This document shows positions 18,396 to 27,093 of a stretch of DNA of 64,000 nucleotides, piece by piece; within the stretch, counting starts at the first letter, position 1; each line of letters starts with the position of its first letter. The stretch is from NCBI GenBank assembly GCA_030538075.1, contig JAUNUQ010000013.1:1-64000 (forward strand), in the 5' to 3' direction. This stretch comes from Tissierellia bacterium (GTDB lineage Bacteria > Bacillota > Clostridia > Tissierellales > Peptoniphilaceae). A program made the translations under genes and the position numbers. The notes below the pieces were generated by a model, which saw only the letters and a list, made by a program, of their open reading frames with translations, did no database searches and had not been told where the DNA came from.

Positions 18396-19889
18396 ATGAT
18401 TTATTTGCATAGATTTGGAAAGAAAATTTTGACCTTTGCAGTTGCTGGGCTGCTTCTAGGGCATACCGCTCTGGCGTCAGCGCCAAACCGCATCGTCTTA
18501 TTAAATGAAGAAAATAGCGCGGCTTTTATGCACAAGATAGCTGCTCAGACAAAGGAGAGTACCGCACCGGCATATATCACGTCGAATTCCACTTTTGTGG
18601 ACAGTTTGACTGGAGGTGTGCTGGCAGCAGAAACGGAGGGGGGACTTTTCTTCTATGAAGAATTAACCCAGTCCGAGGAAGCCATGGCAGAACTCAGTGG
18701 GTCTGAAGCTGTGATCCTAGGAGGTACAAGCCGGGTTTCCGAAGAACTGCAAAATGCATTGGGTGCATCCAGAGTCAATGGAGAAAACCGCTATGCTACC
18801 GCGACACAGATCGCAGAGCAGTTGGGTACGGATCGAAACCTGGTGATCATCAACGGTGAAAAATACCCCGATGCCCTCAGCGCAACTGCCTATGCAGCAG
18901 AATTTAATAGAAATATACTCCTCGTTCGTGAAGGGGAACTGCCCCAGGCGACAAGGGAATACTTAGAGACTTTTGGACAGGGGAAGAGCCTGCGATTTAT
19001 CGGCGGCGAGAGCAGCATCTCCACAGCTGTAAAGCAAGAGGTGCTGGACATCCTCGGATACGAGATCGATCCGGACATGCTGACTCTGGCAGGAGAGAAT
19101 AGGTATGAGACCTCCTATAAAGTGGCAAAGGAGTTTCGAAACCCCGAGGCAATGGTATTTGCCGAGGGAGACGACTTCAGCAGAACCATCTTAGCTTCCG
19201 TCTTTGCAGCAGATAAGAGAGCGCCCGTCGTACTCGTACGTGACTTCAGTGATCTGATGCAAGCAGTAGAAGCAGGGGAACTGGAGCTTACGTCTGAAGC
19301 CTATATCACCATCCCCACGGCAAAGATTGACCTAGAAGCCGTCAAGAAGTTGATTGAGACCCATCAGGCAGTGGAGATCACTGACCTGGAAGGAAATCCG
19401 ATCCTCATTGAGTCGTTACAGTCGCAAGACCTCATCGATAATCTGGAGGGTCCGGAACTGCCCGTAGAGCCAAAGGAACCAGCCATTGAGAAACCCGTTC
19501 AGCCAGATGCGGATCAGATCGATAAAGGCAATCAGACGATTACCCTCAAGGATGGAACCGTACGAAGGATTAAACAAGTGATTATCATGAGCTCTACTTC
19601 CTATGACGCCAGTCCAGAATCCAATGGACCATGGGGACCGATCACAGCCCTTGGAACAAACCTGCGACCCGGCGTGGTCGCCGTGGACCCAACGGTGATT
19701 CCATTGGGTACAGAAGTCTACGTAGTCTCCAACGACGACTGGCCGACCTATGGCATGGGAATCGCCGAGGATACCGGTGGAGCGATAAAGGGAAATAAGA
19801 TTGACCTCTTCTATGAGTCCAGACAGACCGTGCTGGAATATGGGAGAAGAGAAGTTACCGTATACGTATTGGAACCGGTAACGCCATAG
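18396..19889 (+). CDS. Secreted cell-wall protein with CWB2 repeats and a C-terminal 3D domain
   Basis: A signal peptide ending in ALASA (about residue 28) precedes three cell-wall-binding type 2 (CWB2) repeats at about residues 30-125, 125-230 and 230-330; markers are VILGGTSRV, RVNGENRYATA, FIGGESSIS and LAGENRYETS. After a Pro/Glu linker (about 350-385) comes a 3D domain with its three conserved aspartates (AVDPTVIPLG, AEDTGG, KIDLFY). CWB2 repeats hold proteins to secondary wall polymers; 3D domains resemble MltA-type lytic transglycosylase cores. A wall-bound peptidoglycan-acting enzyme is therefore likely. The start is uncertain: GTG 18378, ATG 18396 and TTG 18405 share one frame. Confidence 0.88.
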   Translation: MIYLHRFGKKILTFAVAGLLLGHTALASAPNRIVLLNEENSAAFMHKIAAQTKESTAPAYITSNSTFVDSLTGGVLAAETEGGLFFYEELTQSEEAMAELSGSEAVILGGTSRVSEELQNALGASRVNGENRYATATQIAEQLGTDRNLVIINGEKYPDALSATAYAAEFNRNILLVREGELPQATREYLETFGQGKSLRFIGGESSISTAVKQEVLDILGYEIDPDMLTLAGENRYETSYKVAKEFRNPEAMVFAEGDDFSRTILASVFAADKRAPVVLVRDFSDLMQAVEAGELELTSEAYITIPTAKIDLEAVKKLIETHQAVEITDLEGNPILIESLQSQDLIDNLEGPELPVEPKEPAIEKPVQPDADQIDKGNQTITLKDGTVRRIKQVIIMSSTSYDASPESNGPWGPITALGTNLRPGVVAVDPTVIPLGTEVYVVSNDDWPTYGMGIAEDTGGAIKGNKIDLFYESRQTVLEYGRREVTVYVLEPVTP

Positions 19890-19895
19890 AAATTG

Positions 19896-19930
19896 ACCGG
19901 AGAATCCCCATTAGGTGATCTCCGGTTTTC
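19896..19930 (+). terminator. Intrinsic terminator after the CWB2-3D gene
   Basis: ACCGGAGA/TCTCCGGT forms an 8-bp stem with a 15-base loop, followed by TTTTCT. Confidence 0.8.
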
Positions 19931-20010
19931 TAATTCGGGCAAAGATTACAATATTGTTCGAAATAAACGAGTGGAATCGAGTATAATGGTAGAGAACAAA
20001 GGAGGGAATT

Positions 20011-20961
20011 ATGAAAAAACATATAAAAAAGATAGCGGCATTGTTGGCAATTCTGATCCTAATGCCGATGGGAACGGCATTGGCCATCGACACAGAGGTC
20101 ATCGACGAGAGATGGGGTAAGCCCGTCTATGTCTACGGTGGGGGCCTGTCAGAGAGTGAGGTCCAGCAGACAGGTAAATTGCTCGGCATCACCAACTACG
20201 ACAATGTCAATGCCATGTCCGTTACTGGAGAGGACGAGATCAAATATCTGGGCTCTGGAGAAGGGGTTACAGGGGATATGATCTCCTCGGTGCTCGTAAA
20301 GAAGAGAGGGGAGAACTACGGTGTCAATGTCACCATTGAAACCCCGGACAAAATCACCCAGATCACCGCAGACCAATACCGAAACGCCAGCATTACTGCC
20401 GGTGTGACCAACGCGGATATCATCATCGCCTCAGTCAAACCAGTCACGGGGGAATCCGCTCTGACAGGGGTGTACAAGGCCTTTGATACCAGCGGCGAGG
20501 CTCTGAACACGGTGCGAATGCAAGTCGCCCAAAAAGAACTAGAGACGACCAACGATATTGCCCAAGAGAACAAAGACAAGTCCGGGTTTAACATCAACAA
20601 TCTAAACCAGGTGATCATCAATGTCAAACAAGAACTGGGCAAAGTGAACACAGAAACCGGAGAGGTTGCCAGCCTAGACGAAATTCGCCAGTTTATCGAA
20701 GAGGCCATCGTAAAATACGACCTAAAAGAAGTCGTCACCTCTGAGCAGGTAAACAGATTGGTACAGCTCTTTGAAGAATACCAGACCTCCGGCGCCGTCA
20801 ACGACGCCGAAGTCAAAGAGCAGCTGGGCATCCTCGCCAGCCAAGTCAAAGACAAAGCCACCCAGATCTATGAAGATGCCAAAGAGTCTGGCCTATTAGA
20901 TAAGATCCTTTCAGGTATCGCCTCCTTCTTTCAATGGGTCTCAAGTCTGATTGGCTCATAG
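20011..20961 (+). CDS. DUF1002 (YpuA-like) secreted protein
   Basis: A signal peptide (basic MKKHIKK, then a hydrophobic core, cleavage after ALA at about residue 25) precedes 290 residues matching the DUF1002 pattern: an N-terminal half with GLSESEVQQTGKLLGI (about residues 46-61), a central SVKPVTGESALTGVYKAF segment (about 140-158), and an alpha-helical C-terminal half ending in a short hydrophobic helix. B. subtilis YpuA is the best-known member; its biochemical role is not established. AAAGGAGGG precedes the ATG. A TATAAT at 19982-19987 may be its -10 box but no good -35 is visible. Confidence 0.85.
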   Translation: MKKHIKKIAALLAILILMPMGTALAIDTEVIDERWGKPVYVYGGGLSESEVQQTGKLLGITNYDNVNAMSVTGEDEIKYLGSGEGVTGDMISSVLVKKRGENYGVNVTIETPDKITQITADQYRNASITAGVTNADIIIASVKPVTGESALTGVYKAFDTSGEALNTVRMQVAQKELETTNDIAQENKDKSGFNINNLNQVIINVKQELGKVNTETGEVASLDEIRQFIEEAIVKYDLKEVVTSEQVNRLVQLFEEYQTSGAVNDAEVKEQLGILASQVKDKATQIYEDAKESGLLDKILSGIASFFQWVSSLIGS

Positions 20962-20997
20962 AAGGTAGTATAAGGAAATTAAGAATATAAATAATTG

Positions 20998-21034
20998 GGA
21001 GCATATCAAAATGGTATGCTCCATTCTATTGTTT
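20998..21034 (+). terminator. Probable terminator after the DUF1002 gene
   Basis: GGAGCATA/TATGCTCC forms an 8-bp stem with a short loop, followed by an interrupted T-rich stretch. Confidence 0.6.
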
Positions 21035-21542
21035 TCATATGGCTGATACTAGGACGATATATATTAATCAATAAATGGCAAGAGCCAGAAATTAAAGGAT
21101 AAGCATATCAATATAGGGATAGGGATTTAGATTTAGTACATAACTATATACATAGCACTTTGTACCCCTCTTGTTATATGGGTAGAAAATGTAGGTAGCT
21201 TAAGTGTGGTCACAAGAAGTTTCAATAGCAGTTTGCTCTTCATATTGTCGAAACATTCCGTTTATAACCTAATCACCATCATTAATCCTCTATGATATAG
21301 ACAGTATATGATTTATGGAATACAAATGTTGTCATTAAAATGGATAATAAATATGATATAATTATGATAGAACAATTAAATAGTTAGTCATGAAATATAG
21401 ATATTAAAACAAGAGTATATTTAAGAAGATTTAGTAGTAGAAGTGATAGGTCGTAATACTAAATGGAACCAAAAATATACGCATCCCGATACGATTCCTA
21501 AAAAAACGGAGTATTAGTGAGCACTTAATAAAAGGAGAATCC
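21035..21542. other. AT-rich gap, no gene recognised
   Basis: Neither strand holds an ORF with a credible start. Short open stretches on the plus strand (for example 21050-21100) are within what AT-rich DNA gives by chance. A TATAAT at 21356-21361 could be a -10 box for the following small membrane protein, but it lies 180 bases away. Confidence 0.5.
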
Positions 21543-21959
21543 ATGAATCAAAAAATAATTTTCGTAGTCCAATGCATTCTAGCATGGATTGTAGTATATT
21601 TACCTGATTTTCTAGTAGATACTTTTATTCTCAAAGAGGATTTTCAGCTTATCGATATCCCAACTAAACTGATCATCTTTATTGTGGTTGGTTTGATCGT
21701 GTCTATATTTTCGCCATTTATTTCGAAGGACAGACCCGGAAAACCCTTGAATCGGAAGAGGGATTCCATGATCTGGACAGGTATCCTGGGAATCATTTAT
21801 TTTTGCTATACGTATTTCACAATAGAGCCCCAAACTGCAGTGGGTTCCTACAACTACTTGAGCGTAACAATTATCAAGACTGCGATTTTTGTGTTGGGAA
21901 TAGCGATCCTATTTTGGATGAATGCGGTGGTTGAGAATCAACTGAATCAAGGAGAGTAA
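21543..21959 (+). CDS. Small polytopic membrane protein, 138 aa
   Basis: Four hydrophobic segments (about residues 5-30, 40-60, 75-95 and 105-130) separated by short charged loops suggest a four-helix membrane protein with a highly polar loop at about residues 61-73 (SKDRPGKPLNRKRDS). AAAAGGAG lies 6 bases before the ATG. I recognise no family. It stands alone between two gene-poor stretches. Confidence 0.65.
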   Translation: MNQKIIFVVQCILAWIVVYLPDFLVDTFILKEDFQLIDIPTKLIIFIVVGLIVSIFSPFISKDRPGKPLNRKRDSMIWTGILGIIYFCYTYFTIEPQTAVGSYNYLSVTIIKTAIFVLGIAILFWMNAVVENQLNQGE

Positions 21960-22381
21960 TTGATTGGTAGGGAAGTGTAGAGTCGTGATAAATCTAGTCA
22001 AGAAAAATAGATTTATAATTTTGATGCTGTTTTAGGCAACTGCATAATATTTATATCGATTCACAAGGAGAATGGAACTCCTCGAAAATGAATAGAGGAA
22101 TCGACTCATGTTTTAAAGAGATAATTTGTTCTATAGTCGTTAATGAATTGACTGCTTTGAATAGGCTAATCAGTAGTAAATTATAAATAGTCAAAGAAAA
22201 TACCCCATGAATGCGGACATCACAATTAGAGATTCACATTCATGGGGTTTATCTTTTGAAATTAAATGATTTTTATAGGTTTCTCATATGCTGGAATGGG
22301 GGATGATTGTAACCTGCCCAATGTATTTATAGCCCAGCTTCCTACTGGAAATTCAAAATATTCTTATACTTATTCTCTTCT
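21960..22381. other. Gene-poor gap with one hairpin
   Basis: I see no coding region. The only clear structure is the inverted repeat at 22202-22248, annotated separately. It is followed by AT-rich sequence downstream of the minus-strand gene ending at 22382. Confidence 0.5.
22202..22256. terminator. Probable bidirectional terminator
   Basis: A perfect 12-bp stem ACCCCATGAATG/CATTCATGGGGT encloses 23 bases. T-rich sequence follows on the plus side and A-rich sequence precedes on the left, so it could end transcription from both convergent sides (the small membrane gene and the BlaI/M56 operon). Confidence 0.6.
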
Positions 22382-22657
22382 CTAAGGTACAAGCTCCCAT
22401 TGTCCCATCCAGACTTGTTTTGTGAAATTATATAGTCTGCGATGTAATTGACCGTTAATCACTGAATATTTCCAGCCAATAATATCTGCGTATGGAGTGA
22501 TATTCGGACTGTGCTCAAATGAGCAATATAAAATATGATCCTCTAAAAACAAGACATTCGGGTTTTCAACAGATTGAGCTAAGGTAGATTCTCTGGGGGT
22601 TATTAGTATTAAGACTAGACATAATATCAAGCATAATTTCCCAAATTGTTTTATCAT
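22382..22657 (-). CDS. Small secreted protein, 91 aa
   Basis: The ATG follows GAGGAGG at a 7-base distance on the minus strand. A signal peptide (residues 1-26, hydrophobic core LCLILCLVLILI, cleavage after TLAQ or nearby) precedes a roughly 65-residue domain with IIGWKYSVINGQLHRRLYNF and a Trp-rich end, a pattern I associate with short secreted proteins in Clostridia. It is the third gene of the blaI-like operon and overlaps the M56 gene as currently read. It may modulate the sensor or be an exported effector; both are inference. Confidence 0.65.
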   Translation of the reverse strand: MIKQFGKLCLILCLVLILITPRESTLAQSVENPNVLFLEDHILYCSFEHSPNITPYADIIGWKYSVINGQLHRRLYNFTKQVWMGQWELVP

Positions 22658-23819
22658 TTTCTGCCTCCTCGATAGAGTCATAGATCTTTATCTCAGTTAG
22701 CGGCTCAATGATTTCAGTTATGGTAGCCATAAAGGCATCATCAACATATAAATCATAACCATTCTCGTCATTGCGTATTAAATAGCTGTTGTCCCTTGTA
22801 ATATCAAATGTGCCTTTTACATGCTCTGGATTCACTGAATATGGCTCAAATACTGCAAGAGATGAAAAGAACAGCAAGAAGATAATGGAGACTGTTACTA
22901 TTGTATGATAAGCCAAAAAGTGTTTCGGTTTTTTACACTGATCCAATACGAGGTGAAATCGCTGTGTTAAAAAAACACTCCCCGCTCTTTGAAATGCAGC
23001 AGAATAGAGCTGGATTTTCTTAACGGAGATCGTCTTTGCCAAATTCAACAGACACTCGATATATTGACACCGTTCTAGTTCACTCATATTCTTTGTCACT
23101 TCGTAATCGACCTGGATCTCTTGCATTCGATCGATGGCGCTACTGAGCAAATAGAGAAATGGATTCCACCAATAGAGGATCTGCAGAACTTCGATGATTA
23201 GCTTAATCTGTAAGTCCTTACGATAATAATGGGCGATTTCGTGCTTAAGGATCAATCTCCACTCTGTTGGAGTAAGATCCATAATTGGTAACAGGATCTT
23301 GGGTTGCCGAAAATCATAGAGCATTGGGACTGGGATCTCGCTGGAACAGATCACTTCAAAATCCACCTGCTTTGGATATCCAGATACAATTTGCTTGACG
23401 ATGCCATCTAGGTGATCGCATTTCTCACTGCTTAATTGCTCCACCTCATGTTTAAATTTGGCTCTAGTCCGAACCACTCGAATCAGAGTAAATATACTGC
23501 CCGCTCCCCAGATAAGGAGAAAGATGTGATAGACAGTAAAGTCGGTATCACCTAAAGGTGATAACATAAAGTCATATATCTTGGGCATCAACCGTTTACT
23601 AGCAAAAGTGGTGGTGACTGGAAACTCCAAGGGGAGCAGAAACCTTATTAGTAAAAAACCAGTGAACAGTAGAATCAACCGGTTGCCAATGCGTTCAAAT
23701 CCACCCCCATATTGTAGAAGGAGCCAAAAGGCGGTGATGAGCAAGTTGCAAAAGAAGATCGCCGTAGTAAATGAAGAAATGGAGAGCTGTAGCTCACCTG
23801 CCATCACGATTATGTTCAT
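22566..23819 (-). CDS. BlaR1/MecR1-type M56 membrane metallopeptidase
   Basis: An integral membrane protein with helices at about residues 10-33, 45-62, 93-112 and 295-315 and the zinc protease motif HEIAH (about residue 191) in the cytoplasmic loop, followed by an EIQVDYEV-type acidic motif. In BlaR1 this domain destroys the BlaI repressor after a signal is sensed outside. Unlike BlaR1 there is no penicillin-binding sensor domain; only about 95 residues follow the last helix, so the signal is different. The frame overruns the next gene by 92 bases. A one-base deletion in the AAAA before the next ATG would explain this, since the -1 frame stops at TGA overlapping that ATG. Confidence 0.88.
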   Translation of the reverse strand: MNIIVMAGELQLSISSFTTAIFFCNLLITAFWLLLQYGGGFERIGNRLILLFTGFLLIRFLLPLEFPVTTTFASKRLMPKIYDFMLSPLGDTDFTVYHIFLLIWGAGSIFTLIRVVRTRAKFKHEVEQLSSEKCDHLDGIVKQIVSGYPKQVDFEVICSSEIPVPMLYDFRQPKILLPIMDLTPTEWRLILKHEIAHYYRKDLQIKLIIEVLQILYWWNPFLYLLSSAIDRMQEIQVDYEVTKNMSELERCQYIECLLNLAKTISVKKIQLYSAAFQRAGSVFLTQRFHLVLDQCKKPKHFLAYHTIVTVSIIFLLFFSSLAVFEPYSVNPEHVKGTFDITRDNSYLIRNDENGYDLYVDDAFMATITEIIEPLTEIKIYDSIEEAENDKTIWEIMLDIMSSLNTNNPQRIYLSSIC

Positions 23820-24225
23820 CGTCAGGATCCTCTTCCAGTTCCTTTTTACGCTGTTTTAACAAGGCCTCCAGTTCTGTAATCGTCAAATACTCATCAGGTT
23901 CTTGCTTTAAGAGGGTGGCCACAATATTCTTAGTCGACATTGTCTGATTCAAGAGCTTAAATTGATCCAAGAAGGCGCTTCCCACAAAATCCTCCCTTTG
24001 GATCAGAGGACGGTAGGTTCGAGACAGTACGGTTCCGCTGTAAACGATATCTGCCACCTCAATCAGTTCCTTAGTTAATAGATTACGCAATGCCAGCTGT
24101 ACCGAGCTAATCCCCAGCTCTGGATTCATCTTGGGGATATCCGATGCCAACAATGGACCATCGCTGTCCCAAAGAGCTTCCAATACATCTCGTTCTCGAT
24201 TGGTAATTTTCACTTTTTTCGCCAT
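23794..24225 (-). CDS. BlaI/MecI-family transcriptional repressor
   Basis: The 143-residue protein begins with the BlaI winged-helix signature (ITNRERDVLEALWDSDGP, residues 7-24), a recognition-helix region (SSVQLALRNLLTKELI) and a C-terminal dimerisation helix. AGGAGG lies 10 bases before the ATG. Its 3' end overlaps the M56 gene by 26 bases, the normal blaI-blaR1 type coupling. It presumably binds the inverted repeats at 24242-24258 and 24341-24358, repressing its own operon and the divergent ABC transporter. Confidence 0.9.
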   Translation of the reverse strand: MAKKVKITNRERDVLEALWDSDGPLLASDIPKMNPELGISSVQLALRNLLTKELIEVADIVYSGTVLSRTYRPLIQREDFVGSAFLDQFKLLNQTMSTKNIVATLLKQEPDEYLTITELEALLKQRKKELEEDPDDEHNRDGR

Positions 24226-24241
24226 ATCTTTTACCTCCTAG

Positions 24242-24282
24242 AGTATTAATTATATACTAGCAAAACATAAGAAGAATGTCAA
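24242..24282 (-). promoter_or_regulatory. Promoter of the blaI-like operon with overlapping inverted repeat
   Basis: On the minus strand TTGACA (24277-24282) and TAGTAT (24254-24259) are 17 bases apart. An imperfect palindrome AGTATTAATTATATACT (24242-24258) covers the -10 box. Its AGTAT...ATACT arms match those at the facing ABC promoter. Confidence 0.65.
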
Positions 24283-24329
24283 TTATAAGTATTATTTATA
24301 AAAACATGAGGATAAATTAAATAAAAGGA

Positions 24330-24358
24330 TTGACACAATGAGTATATTTACATATACT
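24330..24358 (+). promoter_or_regulatory. ABC-transporter promoter with palindromic operator
   Basis: A consensus TTGACA (24330-24335) and TATACT (24353-24358) are separated by exactly 17 bases. The 7-bp inverted repeat AGTATAT-TTAC-ATATACT (24341-24358) covers spacer and -10 box. BlaI/MecI operators are AT-rich palindromes placed in this way. Orientation is rightward, towards the FtsX-type permeases. Confidence 0.7.
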
Positions 24359-24463
24359 AACATTACATGAAAATAGAATCAAAGATTTTTCGTGCAAGTT
24401 TCGATTATTGACTATAGTAGTAAGCAAACGATATCTTTTGTGTTTTATTGGATAAAGTAAAAA

Positions 24464-24606
24464 ATGACGCTATACGTACAAATGGATAATCATGGGATGA
24501 AGTGACAATCAATAAATACGGAATTAATAAGTACAAGGGATACTACTCTTTAGACATTGCAGATCATAGCTATGAATATGATCATGCTTGGTTGGAGGAA
24601 AACTAG
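24464..24606 (+). pseudogene. Possible broken small ORF in the transporter leader
   Basis: ATG 24464 opens 13 codons that stop at TGA 24503-24505. The -1 frame, entered at the GGG of 24495-24497, continues through a Tyr-rich segment (NKYGINKYKGYYSLDIADH) to TAG 24604-24606. The joined product would be about 47 residues. No clear ribosome-binding site is present. It could be a leader peptide, a decayed small gene, or chance. Confidence 0.25.
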
Positions 24607-24615
24607 TATGCTTAC

Positions 24616-24651
24616 ATTACAGAAAAGGAGAAACCCCTCCTTTTCTGTAAT
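24616..24651 (+). terminator. Perfect 15-bp hairpin between promoter and permease gene
   Basis: ATTACAGAAAAGGAG and CTCCTTTTCTGTAAT pair perfectly around AAACCC, followed by the weak T-tract TACTTTTC. It lies in the transcribed leader, 23 bases before the permease ATG, and could be an attenuator, an internal terminator or a processing site. Confidence 0.6.
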
Positions 24652-24674
24652 ACTTTTCGAAATATGGTGATAAT

Positions 24675-25748
24675 ATGCTGCAGAATATGAAAGCAAATCG
24701 CGTGACATCTGTAATCCTGATTTTGGGTCTAGTTGTTGCAATTTTGAGTATCTCTCTTGGCGTATCGCAGATTCAAAATGTCCAAGAAGTAGTCAATTTA
24801 TCAAATCAGTATTAATTTCAATTTGATGAGAGGATGTTGGTTGGCATAGACTCGAGAGATGACTTTGATAGGATATTGACGAAATTCAAGACATCACCTC
24901 ATGCGTTCGCAGTGCAATTAGAGAATATTTATTATGTTATTGACAATAATGGCATGTTAATCTATCCGACCTATTATTCCCTAGACAGGCAATTACCGTA
25001 TCCTATTCTCAAAGGGAGGAATCTATCCTCCGACGATTTTCTGAAGGATCAGGCAGTTGCACTTTTGGGAGATAGGATCGGCATAGAGGTGGGGGATTAT
25101 TATCAGATCGATGAAAATCGATATGAAGTTGTGGGAATAAGCGGCTTCGAGGATCTAGCCGTGCCTCCATTCTCTTTTATTCGTGTCATCTCATTGCTGA
25201 ACCTCCCTGAAGGTGTGATTGATGGTATAGTTGGGGAGAAGAAGATGGTGTTGGGATTCTCGCAAGTAGAGGAGGGGTTTATCGAGTCATTTCGAAAGGA
25301 TTTAGAAGAGAGAGGGATTGTTTATAGGGACGACCCGCCCGGAACAGGGTTAAAAATGGACGAGTCCCTATCCGTCAATCTAGCAAAAACCAGTACTTTT
25401 ATCTATGCGATGGCGCTCTTAAACACCTTTAATATCTCCTTGTTTTGGATCCAAAAAAGAAGGAGAGAAATCGGAATACGAAAGGCAATTGGCTTTACCA
25501 ATGCAGACATCCTGTGGATGCTGATGAAGGAAATGGGGATCTTGGTCTCTAGCTCAGTTATCATTGCGGTTTTGCTCCAGATTATTTTCATGCCTGTAAT
25601 TGAAAAGTATTTATCTGTGAGAATCCGTATTTCTTTTGAACATATTTACATATCCTTATTCTTCGTCATCGGGACGACGATCCTCACGGTGATTATTCCA
25701 GGATACTATGCTTCAAAGATTCAACCGGCAGATGCCATAAGAGGATGA
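24675..25748 (+). pseudogene. FtsX/MacB-type ABC permease with an in-frame TAA
   Basis: The ATG opens an N-terminal helix (about residues 12-30), then TAA at 24813-24815 interrupts codon 47. The same frame continues 311 codons with a MacB-type periplasmic domain (LKGRNLSSDDF, VAPP-like AVPPFS) and the FtsX domain: RRREIGIRKAIGFTNADI at about residues 265-282, three helices, and the family-typical end ASKIQPADAIRG. Family members have no natural stop here, so this reads as a nonsense mutation or readthrough codon. It pairs with the next permease and the LolD-like ATPase. Confidence 0.85.
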
Positions 25749-25752
25749 AGCT

Positions 25753-27027
25753 ATGATCACTCAAACATTATAATCGATGCAAAAGAGATCTCTATCTGTG
25801 CTGTTTATCTTCTTGCAGTTGGTTTTTACTTATTATTTGATCGTTCAGATTTGGGTCAATATCAATCAAGTTAACTATCAGGAGCGGGAATTTGTCAAAC
25901 ACACTAATAATATATTACCCTCGCAGATCTATACGATTTGGGCTTTGGATGATATTCGTACGGGCGAACAGGTGACCAATTTCTTGGAATTGGAGGGGGA
26001 TATTGACAAGGCGATTGCAGATGGGTTACTCAATGAGTATGGTTCCTATGACCTCGTCGAACTGCCATTAAAGGATCCGCTAAAATTCCGCGAATGGAAT
26101 GAACGATTACAAAGCGCTTATGGGAAGTCGCGGTTTCGGACCGAAGCGATCTTAACAGACTTCTCTATTTATGGCAAGATGCGCATTGGCGTAAAGCTTG
26201 GCAGAGGTCTGACGGAGGAGGATTTTCATTTACAGGATCATCATGCTGTTCCGATCTTGATAGGTGCAGGACTGGAGGATATATTCTCAATTGGAGATCA
26301 ATTAGAATTGATCGGGGGAGAAGCAGGTCAGAGTTATATGGGAGATGTCGTCGGAATACTCGAAAGTGGTACGCATTGGGTTAATGAGGACTTCTTTATA
26401 GGTAATTTTTTAGATATGGAATATAGGATGATTTTGCCCTATATCCCCATGACAAGGGATACGCATTGGATGGACGTAAGCATTCGCAGCTCTCGGATGA
26501 TCGTCACAGCCGATGGCGAACCGGAGAATGTGATTGCAGAGCTTTCAAATATGGGGAAATAACGGGGGATTCCCCTTATTATCGAACAACTCAGCAAAAA
26601 TATAGAAATCCATGCCATTCGCCTACAGAGCTATGTGATCGAGAGTTTGGTTACTTCTGGAATTCTGCTGATCGTTGCGATAGCGGGGATTGTAACGACG
26701 ACGATCTCTTCGCTCACTCAGCGTAAATATGAACTTGGCATTCGGATGAGCCTCGGTTTTACAAAGTTTCAAATCTGTGAAATGGTGCTCTTTGAACTAG
26801 GGTTTTTAAATGGATTAGCGGCGACTCTCGTATACTCTGTGATCTATTTGATCGAAAGAAGTACCATGCTGGAAGACATTTACACGAGAATCGGGGTCTT
26901 AACAGATTCGATTACAATAGTGGGTATTCTACTTACGATGACGATGATCCTCTCGGTTTCCGTTTTCATTCCCTGGCTTGTAATCCGGAGGTACACGATT
27001 ATTGATCTGATCCGAAAGGATGAATAG
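25753..27027 (+). pseudogene. Second FtsX-type ABC permease with two in-frame TAA codons
   Basis: AGAGGATGAAGCT precedes ATG 25753, which reads MITQTL, then TAA (25771-25773), then in the same frame SMQKRSLSVLFIFLQ, an N-terminal helix. After about 260 codons a second TAA (26560-26562) is followed in frame by IEQLSKNIEIHAIRLQSYV and a complete FtsX domain with SSLTQRKYELGIRMSLGFTK and three helices, ending at TAG 27025-27027. The intact protein would be about 424 residues. The absence of any frameshift over 1.27 kb suggests recent loss or suppression. Confidence 0.82.
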
Positions 27028-27093
27028 AACAAATTCGTCAGAATGGCAATATGCAAAGAGCAAGAGAAGGAATGTCAATAGACAGGAGGAAGT

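Noticed and set aside
20316-20861. 181-codon antisense ORF inside the DUF1002 gene
   Set aside because: Ser/Thr/Leu-rich composition typical of a shadow frame; the plus-strand protein has a signal peptide, ribosome-binding site and family match.
8440-26562. TAA as a reassigned sense codon in this organism
   Set aside because: TAA ends core genes such as ackA, rpmF, ftsY and ffh at the expected lengths, so global reassignment is excluded; only local readthrough or nonsense mutation remains.
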